The translations under genes were made by a program, and so were the position numbers. Under the pieces are notes generated by a model. That model searched no databases. It saw only the letters and a list, made by a program, of their open reading frames with translations, and was not told the origin of the DNA. DNA of 64,000 nucleotides, taken from positions 248,001-312,000 of the forward strand of contig JAEPON010000001.1 of NCBI GenBank assembly GCA_017642895.1. Direction: 5' to 3'. Source of the DNA: Roseitalea sp. Its GTDB lineage: Bacteria; Pseudomonadota; Alphaproteobacteria; Rhizobiales; Rhizobiaceae. Shown here piece after piece: positions 56,864-64,000 of this stretch (the stretch's first letter is position 1; every line of letters begins with the position of its first letter).

Positions 56864-57892
56864 ATGAAGCCGGTCCGATTTGGAATTGTGTCAACAGCCA
56901 AGATCGGTCGAGAATGGGTGATCCCGGCGATGCTGAAGGTTCCCGAGTGCGAGGTGGTGGCTATTTCATCGCGTGATCAAGAGCGGGCAGCGCAAGTCGC
57001 ACAACAGTTCGGTATCCCGCGCAGTTATGGATCGCTTGATGCCATGCTGCATGATCCCGACGTTGAGGCCGTCTATATTCCGACGCCGAACAATCGCCAC
57101 TTTCCCGATGCGATCGCTGCGGCGCGCGCCGGGCGGCACGTCTTGTGCGAAAAACCGATTGCGCTGACGATGCAGGAAGCGGCTGAACTCGCTGCTGTTC
57201 AGGAACAAACCGGCGTGCAGATGTCCGAGGCGTTCATGGTGCGCTATCACCCCAGATGGCTCAAGGCGCGCGACATTGTACGCGAGGGCCGGCTGGGCCG
57301 GGTGACCCAGATTCATGCGACCTACAGCGTCATGAACGACAATCCGGACGACATACGATTTCGGCCCGAACTCGGCGGAGGAGCGCTGGGCGATGTCGGC
57401 GTATACCCGATCACCGCGGCACGTTTCCTGTTTGAAAGTGAACCCGTTGCCGCAACGGCGCGGTTCGAGACCGCACGCCCGAACGGTGTGGACATCGCTG
57501 TTGCAGGGCTGCTGGAGTTTCCCGAAGACCGCAACCTACTCTTCAGCGGCGCGCTCCGCCAGGCTTGGGCGCACTGGATCATGGTGAGCGGAACCGAGGG
57601 ATGGATGGAGGTCCCGATTTCGGTGTGGCCAAAGCCGGACCAAGAGACCGTCATCCGTATTCGCGGCCAGAATGACATCCGCGACGATCAGATCGAAACG
57701 CTCCGCTTTGAGCCCACAAACCAGTACGAGCACGAAGTCAGGGCGTTTGCGCTGGCCGTTCGCGGCGAAGCTGGCCAGCCTTGGCCAATCACCGATGCGG
57801 TTGCCGGCATGCGGGTGCTCGACGCGGTGCGCGCGTCCGCCGCCAGCGGACAAAAGGTCCTTATAGACTCCAGTGGCCTGCACGCCTGCTGA
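56864..57892 (+). CDS. Gfo/Idh/MocA-family oxidoreductase
   Basis: A 342-residue NAD(P)-dependent sugar or inositol dehydrogenase-type protein. The N-terminal Rossmann motif begins RFGIVSTAKIGREWV, slightly altered from GxGxxG. The EKP motif is present in HVLCEKPIALTM near 93-104, and GGGALGDVGVYPI near 170-182 is the C-domain signature with the catalytic Asp/His region. It follows the aldehyde dehydrogenase and ends a two-gene unit; 239 bases separate it from the next binding protein. It suggests that a polyol, sugar or cyclitol-like compound is oxidised in the pathway. Confidence 0.9.
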   Translation: MKPVRFGIVSTAKIGREWVIPAMLKVPECEVVAISSRDQERAAQVAQQFGIPRSYGSLDAMLHDPDVEAVYIPTPNNRHFPDAIAAARAGRHVLCEKPIALTMQEAAELAAVQEQTGVQMSEAFMVRYHPRWLKARDIVREGRLGRVTQIHATYSVMNDNPDDIRFRPELGGGALGDVGVYPITAARFLFESEPVAATARFETARPNGVDIAVAGLLEFPEDRNLLFSGALRQAWAHWIMVSGTEGWMEVPISVWPKPDQETVIRIRGQNDIRDDQIETLRFEPTNQYEHEVRAFALAVRGEAGQPWPITDAVAGMRVLDAVRASAASGQKVLIDSSGLHAC

Positions 57893-58073
57893 GACAAGTT
57901 GACGTTGCGGTCGAAAACCTGCGGCGGTTTCTGGTCGACATGTCCGGTCGCTCGCCCTCATTGCGCCGAGCCATGTCTCCGCAACGCCGGCGGGACACCG
58001 GCCCGATCGCCATCATTGCTGCCTCATTCACTGCATTGTTGCACAGGCATCGATCGCAAAGTTGACTAACAAT

Positions 58074-58118
58074 ATGCAATATGTTTTCATTCAAAGTGTA
58101 GAAATTGCTTGATTGTAT
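58074..58118. promoter_or_regulatory. ATGCAAT and ATTGTAT elements upstream of the second CUT2 operon
   Basis: ATGCAAT (58074-58080) and ATTGTAT (58112-58118) lie upstream of the binding-protein start at 58132, the second overlapping the ribosome-site region. Between them, ATGTTTTCATTCAA matches the segment ATATTTTCATACAA of the complementary strand at 43165-43184 in all but two positions, tying this promoter to that of the first CUT2 operon. Confidence 0.45.
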
Positions 58119-58131
58119 CCGGGAGGCAGAC

Positions 58132-59076
58132 ATGAGATTGACAACGATAATTGCCGTCGCGTTGAGCGCGACGGTCCTGACAACGCCGACGCTGGCCCAG
58201 AACCAGAGCGTCGGTCTGGTCGTTGCACGCACGGGCGATCCCGTTTTCGCGATGATGGAATGCGGTGCTCGCCGCGCGGCCATGGAGCTGGGGTTCGATA
58301 TCCAGGTGAACGGCCCGCCGGAGTGGAACGCGCAGCAGCAGATTCCGATAGTGCGCGCGATGATAGCCAGCCAGCCGGACGCCGTCGTCATTGATCCGAC
58401 CGATGCGGTTGCCTTGCAGGCGCCGCTTCGCGAGGCTCTGGATGCCGGCATGAAAGTCGTCACCGTCGATTCCGAGCTCGGCGGCGATCTGGGCATACCG
58501 CATATCGGCACCGACGGCATCGAGGGCGGACGCGAAGCGGGACGGCAACTGGTCGATCTGATCCACGGTCAAGGGACTGTACTGGTCGTTGGCGTTGCGC
58601 CGGGCATTGCGATCACCGACCAGCGCCACGCCGGTTTCATGGAGATCATGGGCCAACATCCAGACATTACGGTGCTTGAGAAGCAATTTGCCGGCGATGA
58701 TCCCGGCAAAGTGTCGGAGGCGATCCGTGGTGCACTGGCCGCGCATCCCGATCTTGCCGGCATCCATGCTGATGCAACGTTGATCGGCGAATTTGTCGGC
58801 GCTACTTTGCGCAATCTGGATCGCGCGGACATTCCAGCCGTGGCCTTCGATGCCAGCCCGACGGAGGTCGACTGGCTGAAGCAGGGATATCTTGACGTGC
58901 TGCTGCCGTTCAACCCTGATGAACTGGGCTATCTCGGTGTCCACAACGCGGCACAACAGCTTGCCGGCGAGGAAGTGGAACCGCTTGTCCTGAAAGGGTA
59001 TTTTGCGGTGACGCGCGATAATCTGGAAACACCGGAAGCGCAATCGACGATCTACACGTTCGACTGCAACGGTTGA
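58132..59076 (+). CDS. CUT2 sugar-type ABC substrate-binding protein, second system
   Basis: A 314-residue periplasmic binding protein. The signal peptide MRLTTIIAVALSATVLTTPTLA is cleaved near residue 22. QSVGLVVARTGDPVFAMMECGARRAAMELGFDIQV near 25-59, DAVVIDPTDAVALQAPLREALDAGMKVVTVDS near 82-113 and TDGIEGGREAGRQLVDLI near 125-142 are the ribose-type fold. GGGAGG lies upstream of the ATG. It starts the operon with a dimethylformamidase-like gene, a single-domain ATPase and a permease. Only weak resemblance to the first system's binding protein is visible, so it should bind a different or modified solute. Confidence 0.9.
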   Translation: MRLTTIIAVALSATVLTTPTLAQNQSVGLVVARTGDPVFAMMECGARRAAMELGFDIQVNGPPEWNAQQQIPIVRAMIASQPDAVVIDPTDAVALQAPLREALDAGMKVVTVDSELGGDLGIPHIGTDGIEGGREAGRQLVDLIHGQGTVLVVGVAPGIAITDQRHAGFMEIMGQHPDITVLEKQFAGDDPGKVSEAIRGALAAHPDLAGIHADATLIGEFVGATLRNLDRADIPAVAFDASPTEVDWLKQGYLDVLLPFNPDELGYLGVHNAAQQLAGEEVEPLVLKGYFAVTRDNLETPEAQSTIYTFDCNG

Positions 59077-59082
59077 ACAGCC

Positions 59083-61218
59083 ATGCCGATGCCAGCAAAC
59101 CCATCGCGCCACGATATGCGCCAAGAACCAAGCGGCTATCTTAACGCGATAAGCGTTCGGCCGGGACAGACCGTTGCGCTGCATCTGAGCGGGCGGGGAG
59201 AGACCGACATCGGTCTCGTCCGCTTGCAAAAGTCCGGGCCGGAGCAATGCGATAGCCTTCAAGTGGACAGCGTGCCCACAATCAAGGCGCCGCTCGAGAG
59301 CCAGCGCTTGTCGCCTGGCAGCGGCTTTGAGTTTCGTTTGCCGGCTGAATGCTTGGGCGAAGACGACTGGTTGCTGGATTTCATGGTTATGCCCACGCTG
59401 GTCAGGGATGACGGTCATGTTCTGGCGGCCGTCAGCGCTGGCGGTGAAACCTGTCGGCTGACGATCTTTCCAGATCAAATCCGCCTCGAGATGCACGGCC
59501 AGCCCCCGGTATCGGGCGGGGTTGGCCTTGAGGTCGGGAGGTGGTCGCAGGTCAAACTGCGCGCCCGGCGATCAAAGCGGCAGGTCGTGGCCTCTGTTTC
59601 GGACGCTGTCGATGTCACAATGGCCTGGTGCCCGGAAGGCGACGTGACGATCACGTTGGGTCGCCATCCGCGAGGGACCGGCGGGCGCGGTGCCAACGCG
59701 CGCATCGAAGCGCCGCGCGTTGCGCTTGTCGCCGGCGATGATCCGTCGATCCGCAGACCACTATGCGCCTTTGATTTCGCAGCCGCGTTCGCTTCGACCG
59801 ACCTTGTTGCCAGCTTCGGAGAACCCATTGATGGGCGCTTTATCAATCATCCGACACGGCGCGTCCTGGGCCGGGGTAGAACAGACGTCCTCCAGGCCGA
59901 CCCGGACTCGGACGCACGCCTTCATTGTGCCATCCACGTCCACGAATACGACCTTACCGACGCCGAATGGGATGAAACCGGGCGGTTGCGGGTTCCAGAC
60001 GGTATCGAAAGTGGCGTCTACGCGGTCCAGGCGACATCCGGGACGGAGCGGCTGCGGCTGCCGTTCGTTGTCCGGCCCACACCGGGCAAGGAAAAGCGAT
60101 GCCTGCTGCTCCTTCCCACCTACACCTATCTGGCCTACGCCAATGAACGCCTGGCCTTCTCTGAACGTGGCGCTGCGCTGACATCAGAAACCGGCGGCGC
60201 GGCACTTTCGGAGATGGACAAGGCGCTGGATGCTGCGCCCGAACTCGGCGCTTCGCTCTATGACCGCCATGCTGACGGAAGCGGCGTGCATTATTCGTCG
60301 CGCAGGCGGCCGATTCTGAACTTCTCGCCCGACTACCGCGCCTGGTGGTGCACTCGCGCACCGCGCCATTTCCTTGCCGATCTGAACATTGCCCAGTGGC
60401 TGGATCATTTCTCCTTTGAGTACGATGTCGCAACCGACGAGGACCTACATCGTGAAGGCGAGGGCCTTCTTGACCTCTACGATGTTCTCATGACCGGAAC
60501 GCATCCTGAATATACGACTGCAAGAATGTTGTCGGCACTGCACCGTTTTGCGGACAACGGGCACATCCTCTATCTGGGTGCCAACGGCTTTTACTGGGTT
60601 ACCGGCGCCGATCCGCAAGACACAGGGGTGATCGAAAGCCGGCGCGGCTTTGCAGGAACACGCAACTGGAATTCCGACCCGCTGGAAGTGCGGTTGTCGA
60701 CGACGGGAGAGCCGGGCGGGTTGTGGCGGCACCGCGGCCTGGCACCTAACCGGTTGACGGGGCTTGGCTTTGGCGCCGTGGGCTTCACGAAGGGCTCTGG
60801 CTACAAGCGAACGGACGCATCCTACGAACCTGCATTTGCGTGGATTTTCGACGGCATTGAAGATGCCGTCATCGGCGATTTCGGCGACATCGTGGGCGGC
60901 GCGGCCGGCGATGAACTCGACCGGATGGACCCGGCGCTCGGCACGCCCGATGGCACCGTCCTGCTGGCCTCGTCGTCGCATGACCGGACGTTTCTGCCTG
61001 CGATCGAAGACGAGATCGAAATTCAACACGAGCTCGGCGGCGACAACAATCCAAATGTGCGCGCCGACATGGTCTATCTCGAACGCCCCGGCGGCGGCCG
61101 CTTGTTTGGAACCGGCTCGATCAATTGGTGCGGCAGCCTTGCGCACAACGGCTTTGACAACTCCGTTTCGCGCGTCACGCACAATGTGCTCACCGCGTTT
61201 CTTGGTGGCCGGCGATGA
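59083..61218 (+). CDS. N,N-dimethylformamidase large-subunit-like protein with N-terminal lectin-like domain
   Basis: A 711-residue protein. Residues 80-210 look like a laminin-G/concanavalin-type sandwich (FEFRLPAECLGEDDWLLDFMVMPTL ... VGRWSQVKLRARRSKRQVVASV). Residues 340-705 match the large subunit domain of N,N-dimethylformamidase: LLLLPTYTYLAYAN near 347, HPEYTTARMLSALHRFADNGHILYLGANGFYWVTG near 474-508 and the late HNVLTAFL end. The known enzyme hydrolyses an amide with a mononuclear iron held by two Tyr and a Glu; Tyr477 is a likely ligand. No separate small subunit gene is seen. It sits in an ABC operon, between binding protein and ATPase, so it probably cleaves an imported amide or N-acyl compound. 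Confidence 0.8.
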   Translation: MPMPANPSRHDMRQEPSGYLNAISVRPGQTVALHLSGRGETDIGLVRLQKSGPEQCDSLQVDSVPTIKAPLESQRLSPGSGFEFRLPAECLGEDDWLLDFMVMPTLVRDDGHVLAAVSAGGETCRLTIFPDQIRLEMHGQPPVSGGVGLEVGRWSQVKLRARRSKRQVVASVSDAVDVTMAWCPEGDVTITLGRHPRGTGGRGANARIEAPRVALVAGDDPSIRRPLCAFDFAAAFASTDLVASFGEPIDGRFINHPTRRVLGRGRTDVLQADPDSDARLHCAIHVHEYDLTDAEWDETGRLRVPDGIESGVYAVQATSGTERLRLPFVVRPTPGKEKRCLLLLPTYTYLAYANERLAFSERGAALTSETGGAALSEMDKALDAAPELGASLYDRHADGSGVHYSSRRRPILNFSPDYRAWWCTRAPRHFLADLNIAQWLDHFSFEYDVATDEDLHREGEGLLDLYDVLMTGTHPEYTTARMLSALHRFADNGHILYLGANGFYWVTGADPQDTGVIESRRGFAGTRNWNSDPLEVRLSTTGEPGGLWRHRGLAPNRLTGLGFGAVGFTKGSGYKRTDASYEPAFAWIFDGIEDAVIGDFGDIVGGAAGDELDRMDPALGTPDGTVLLASSSHDRTFLPAIEDEIEIQHELGGDNNPNVRADMVYLERPGGGRLFGTGSINWCGSLAHNGFDNSVSRVTHNVLTAFLGGRR

Positions 61219-61964
61219 CCGCCCCTGCGTTGAAGGCGCGCGGCATCGTCAAGCGCTACGGGCACATTGAAGCGCTGCGCGGGGTCGATTTTCAGGTCGA
61301 TCACGGCGAGGTCGTTGCGCTCATCGGTGACAACGGTGCCGGCAAGAGTACGCTCTCGAAGATCCTGGTCGGTGCGATCGAACCGACAGAAGGGACAATC
61401 GAGTTTGAGGGCGGCCCCGTTGTCTTCAAAGGACCAGCCGACGCGCGTCGACACGGGCTTGAGATCGTCTATCAGGATCTCGCGCTCGCGCCGCATCTCG
61501 AACCGGCGGAGAACTTCTACCTGGGACGAGAGATTTATAGGGGCGGTGCGTTGGGGCGGTGGCTTGGTCTGCTGGATCGGGCAACGATGCGTCGCCGCGC
61601 CATCGAAGCGATGCGAACCTTGAACGTCAATCTCAAGGACGAGCGCGGCCGGATCTCCGAGCTCTCCGGCGGCCAGCAGCAAGGTGTCGCGGTGGCGCGC
61701 GCCGCGTTCTGGGCGTCTAGTGTGCTGTTCCTCGACGAACCGACGGCTGCGCTCGGCGTGCGCCAGCGCTCGGGCGTACACGACATGATCAAGAAGGTTC
61801 AACAAAATGGCCTCGGCATCGTTCTGATCAGCCACGACCTGCCGGAAGTGATGGATGTCGCAGACCGAATTCACGTGCTTCGGCGCGGTGAGACGGCGAA
61901 GATCTACGAACGGGGCGAAACCGACACGATGGGGTTGGTCGCCGCGATAACCGGTGCCCATTGA
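61215..61964 (+). CDS. CUT2-type ABC ATPase, single domain (FrcA-like)
   Basis: A 249-residue ATPase with one nucleotide-binding domain, in contrast to the double-domain protein of the first system. Walker A GDNGAGKST is at about 38-46, LSGGQQQGVAVARAAFW near 152-168 is the signature, and Walker B VLFLDEPTAALGVRQ near 172-186 follows. FrcA-type single-domain ATPases are known in rhizobial fructose transporters. It overlaps the previous gene by 4 bases and the permease start region. It drives the single permease downstream. Confidence 0.92.
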   Translation: MTAPALKARGIVKRYGHIEALRGVDFQVDHGEVVALIGDNGAGKSTLSKILVGAIEPTEGTIEFEGGPVVFKGPADARRHGLEIVYQDLALAPHLEPAENFYLGREIYRGGALGRWLGLLDRATMRRRAIEAMRTLNVNLKDERGRISELSGGQQQGVAVARAAFWASSVLFLDEPTAALGVRQRSGVHDMIKKVQQNGLGIVLISHDLPEVMDVADRIHVLRRGETAKIYERGETDTMGLVAAITGAH

Positions 61965-61966
61965 AG

Positions 61967-62956
61967 ATGGCGAGGCGGGCGGCAGACAGTAACGGACTGA
62001 TGAGGCTGTTGGCCTCGGGTCGATTCCGGTGGTTGTGGCTTCTTGTGTGCTTGTTGGGCCTGTTCGCCTTCTTTGCGGCGTGGAATCCAACCGCGGTTCT
62101 GTCGACCTACAACGTTCGCAACATCATCGGCGACGCTTCAACGCTTTTGATTGTTGCGGTTGGCGTGACATTCGTGGTCGCAACCGCCGGCATCGACCTG
62201 TCATTGGGTGCGGTGCTGATATTTTGTCAGGTCATTGCGGCCAAGACCATGATAGCCGTCGGCGGTTCGGGTTGGGACGCAACGCTTGCCGGAACCGCAG
62301 CCGCGCTTCTGGCCGGTATTGCCTGGGGGACCCTGAACGGCGTAATGGTGGCCCGTTTGCGCATCCCGCCTCTTATTGCAACGCTCGGCACATTGGGCAT
62401 GGCCGGCGGAACCGCGCTTCTGATTACGAACGGTATCAATGTTCGTACCGGAATCCCCGATGAGTTGACGTTGGTTATCGGCGCCGGCCGGTTGTTCAAC
62501 CTGCTGCCCTACACATCGGTCGTTGCCATTGTGGTCGTTGCCGCCGCTGTGTTTGCTCTCAATTACACGCGCTTTGGTCTGCATGTGCTTGGCATCGGTT
62601 CCAACGAGGTCGCAGTCGAACGAACCGGCGTCAATGTCGCCTCGGTCAAGATCAGAGTCTATGCGCTGTCGGGCGCCTGCGCCGGACTTGGCGCGGTGGT
62701 GGACTTGGCGCGCTTCTCAACGACGGCCGTTGGTGCCTATTCCACGCTCAGCCTGGAGGCGATCGCGGCGGCCGTCATTGGCGGCACCAGCCTGTTTGGC
62801 GGCGTTGCCTCGATCATAGGGGCGGTGATCGGAGTCTTCATCCCGGCGGTGCTGCGAAACGGTTTTGTGATCCTGGGCGTTTCATCCTTTTGGCAGCAGA
62901 TCGCCGTTGGCATCATTCTGGTCACCGCCGTCTACATCGATCAACGGCGACGCTGA
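61967..62956 (+). CDS. CUT2-type ABC permease (RbsC/FrcC family), second system
   Basis: A 329-residue permease. STLLIVAVGVTFVVATAGIDLSLGAVLIFCQVIAAK near 46-81 is the family signature, and SLEAIAAAVIGGTSLFGGVASIIGAVIGVFIPAVLRNGFVILGV near 260-303 the C-terminal part. ATG 61967 is used; a TTG at 61961 overlapping the ATPase stop (TTGA) is the alternative. As the only permease of this set, it probably forms a homodimer. A possible terminator hairpin follows at 63024-63056. Confidence 0.9.
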   Translation: MARRAADSNGLMRLLASGRFRWLWLLVCLLGLFAFFAAWNPTAVLSTYNVRNIIGDASTLLIVAVGVTFVVATAGIDLSLGAVLIFCQVIAAKTMIAVGGSGWDATLAGTAAALLAGIAWGTLNGVMVARLRIPPLIATLGTLGMAGGTALLITNGINVRTGIPDELTLVIGAGRLFNLLPYTSVVAIVVVAAAVFALNYTRFGLHVLGIGSNEVAVERTGVNVASVKIRVYALSGACAGLGAVVDLARFSTTAVGAYSTLSLEAIAAAVIGGTSLFGGVASIIGAVIGVFIPAVLRNGFVILGVSSFWQQIAVGIILVTAVYIDQRRR

Positions 62957-63023
62957 TCAAATCGATGACCAGTAGTTATTTGTTTACAGCGGGTCTGGTT
63001 TCACCGAATCGAACGAAAAGGAT

Positions 63024-63056
63024 GCCCGGCGGCAAGCGCTCCCGCCGCCACCGGGC
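63024..63056 (+). terminator. Possible intrinsic terminator after the second CUT2 operon
   Basis: GCCCGG (63024-63029) pairs with CCGGGC (63051-63056), and GGC (63031-63033) with GCC (63047-63049) after one mismatch, giving a GC-rich stem of nine pairs with a 13-base loop. It is followed by TGCCTTTCG, a poor T tract. It lies 68 bases after the permease stop. Confidence 0.4.
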
Positions 63057-63190
63057 TGCCTTTCGAAAGCATAATCGGGGATTGATGGAGAGAGCGGGCT
63101 GACCAGGCGGGCGTATTTCTCTGGAACAGGATTTGCTGCCGTCAGAGCAGGTTGCTGCTTCACACCTCGTTTCCTTTCGTCTGCATCATC

Positions 63191-63996
63191 ATGTCTGGCG
63201 ATCTGACTATGGCGAAGTCCGATACGCCGCCGGAGATCAGCGTCGGCAGAATCCGATCCTTTCTGGCGGTGGCCGAGCATGGCAGCATTCGCGGCGCATT
63301 GGCCGGGCTGGATTTGGCGTTCACCGAAACCCGCAGTGCTGGCTCGGCGGCCGGCGGCGACCTGGCGATCGCCTACTATCCGTCTTTGGCGTCGGGCAAT
63401 CTGCGCCAGTTGCTGGCAGCCCGCGCCCAAAAGTGGCCGCGTATCCGGGCGGAATACACCGAGGCTCCTTCGGAGGATCAGTTGGCGGGTTGCGCGGCCG
63501 TGAGTTCGATGCGGTCTTCCTGATCGGCGTTGAGGCAATGCAGGATTTCGACAGCGTGCCGCTCTGGACCGAGCGGGTCCATGTTGCCCTGCCGGAAGAC
63601 CATATCCTGGCCAAACCCGATGCCTTGACCCGGCAGCATATCCGCTACGAACCTTTCGTCGTGCGGCGTTGGGCCAGCGGATCGATGATCTGGCACCGGC
63701 TCGCCGACCGGATGATCGCCGACGGGATCGAGCCGAGTCGCACAACATGCCGTATCGCGCGGCGATCTCTCTTGGGGCTCGTCGCCATCGGGCGCGGCCT
63801 CACCGTCGTTTCGGATGCGGCAACCAGCATGACCATTCCGGGCGTCGTCTATCGCCCTGTCGATGATCCGGACGCGACGATCACCGTGCGCCTTGCCTGG
63901 ATGCCCGAGAACGACAATCCGGCATTGCCCCGGTTCGTCAGTTTTGCGAAGAGCTTTGTCCAGGATCCGGCGGCGGCTGCTTCGCCATCGACGTAG
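63191..63996 (+). pseudogene. LysR-family regulator, deleted and frameshifted
   Basis: The start, from ATG 63191 or 63209, reads ISVGRIRSFLAVAEHGSIRGALAG, the beginning of a LysR helix-turn-helix. The recognition helix and linker are missing: it jumps at about 63310 into the effector domain (GDLAIAYYPSLASGNLRQLLAARAQKWPRIRAEYTEA). Near 63490 the frame shifts by one base, and the effector domain goes on as LRGREFDAVFLIGVEAMQDFDSVPLWTERVHVALPEDH to the stop at 63994-63996. Without a DNA-binding helix and with a frameshift it is dead. It once may have regulated the operon to its left. Confidence 0.85.
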
Positions 63997-64000
63997 CGCC

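Overview
The window reads as a chromosomal or megaplasmid stretch of a metabolically versatile, GC-rich alphaproteobacterium, probably of the Hyphomicrobiales (Rhizobiales) type. The grounds are strong GC bias at third positions, tightly overlapping operons with ATGA/GTGA junctions, an IorAB oxidoreductase with its rhizobial-type di-heme partner, and many ABC importers and catabolic dehydrogenases. No rRNA, tRNA, CRISPR array or prophage was seen. Three pseudogene or decay spots and one insertion-sequence remnant were seen. Functions are inferred from motifs and context; no database search was run.

Layout. 0-5 kb: minus-strand oligopeptide-type ABC importer (fused ATPase, binding protein, two permeases; the last is cut by the window edge). 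5.3-7.7 kb: large MscS-family channel. 7.7-11.4 kb: three minus-strand UDP-sugar genes that meet at UDP-glucuronate (4-epimerase, UDP-glucose dehydrogenase, UDP-glucuronate decarboxylase). 11.8-12.8 kb: RES toxin and DUF2384 antitoxin. 13.2-17.6 kb: small membrane protein, di-heme cytochrome, IorB and IorA, with a divergent TetR regulator and a palindromic operator. 18-19.7 kb: TipAS-type MerR regulator, then an AT-richer spacer with an IS5-like transposase fragment.

19.7-41.9 kb looks like one aromatic catabolic region. An AraC regulator faces an operon of cupin, flavin monooxygenase, kynurenine formamidase, tryptophan 2,3-dioxygenase and kynureninase, which makes anthranilate. Next come glutaryl-CoA dehydrogenase and a FadJ-like protein on the minus strand. 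Divergent from them is a long operon with the fused 2-aminobenzoyl-CoA-type monooxygenase/reductase, SDR, MarR, enoyl-CoA hydratase, acyl-CoA dehydrogenase, second cupin, benzoate-type CoA ligase, a lone Lrp ligand domain, a complete Liv-type ABC importer and a RidA protein. Together they could take tryptophan through anthranilate and anthraniloyl-CoA to glutaryl-CoA and central metabolism. A similar DNA motif (TTTCAAGC...) lies in both divergent promoter regions.

41.9-43.2 kb is a decay zone holding a broken sensor kinase, a truncated response regulator and an MFS fragment. 43.2-63 kb is a second catabolic region, visibly AT-richer at its left end. It has two CUT2 sugar-type ABC importers; the first has an unusual TPR-like membrane protein between its two permeases. 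The enzymes are a DUF1349 protein, a proline-racemase-family enzyme with a Ser/Cys pair, an alpha-ketoglutarate-semialdehyde-type dehydrogenase, a DHDPS-family lyase resembling pyrroline-hydroxycarboxylate deaminase, a GMC oxidoreductase, a second aldehyde dehydrogenase, a Gfo/Idh/MocA dehydrogenase and a large dimethylformamidase-like protein. A GntR regulator sits in the middle, and ATTGNAT-type sites occur upstream of each transcription unit. This is the best candidate here for an undescribed system: uptake and breakdown of a hydroxyproline-related or N-acylated compound through 2-oxoglutarate. The window ends with a frameshifted LysR pseudogene.
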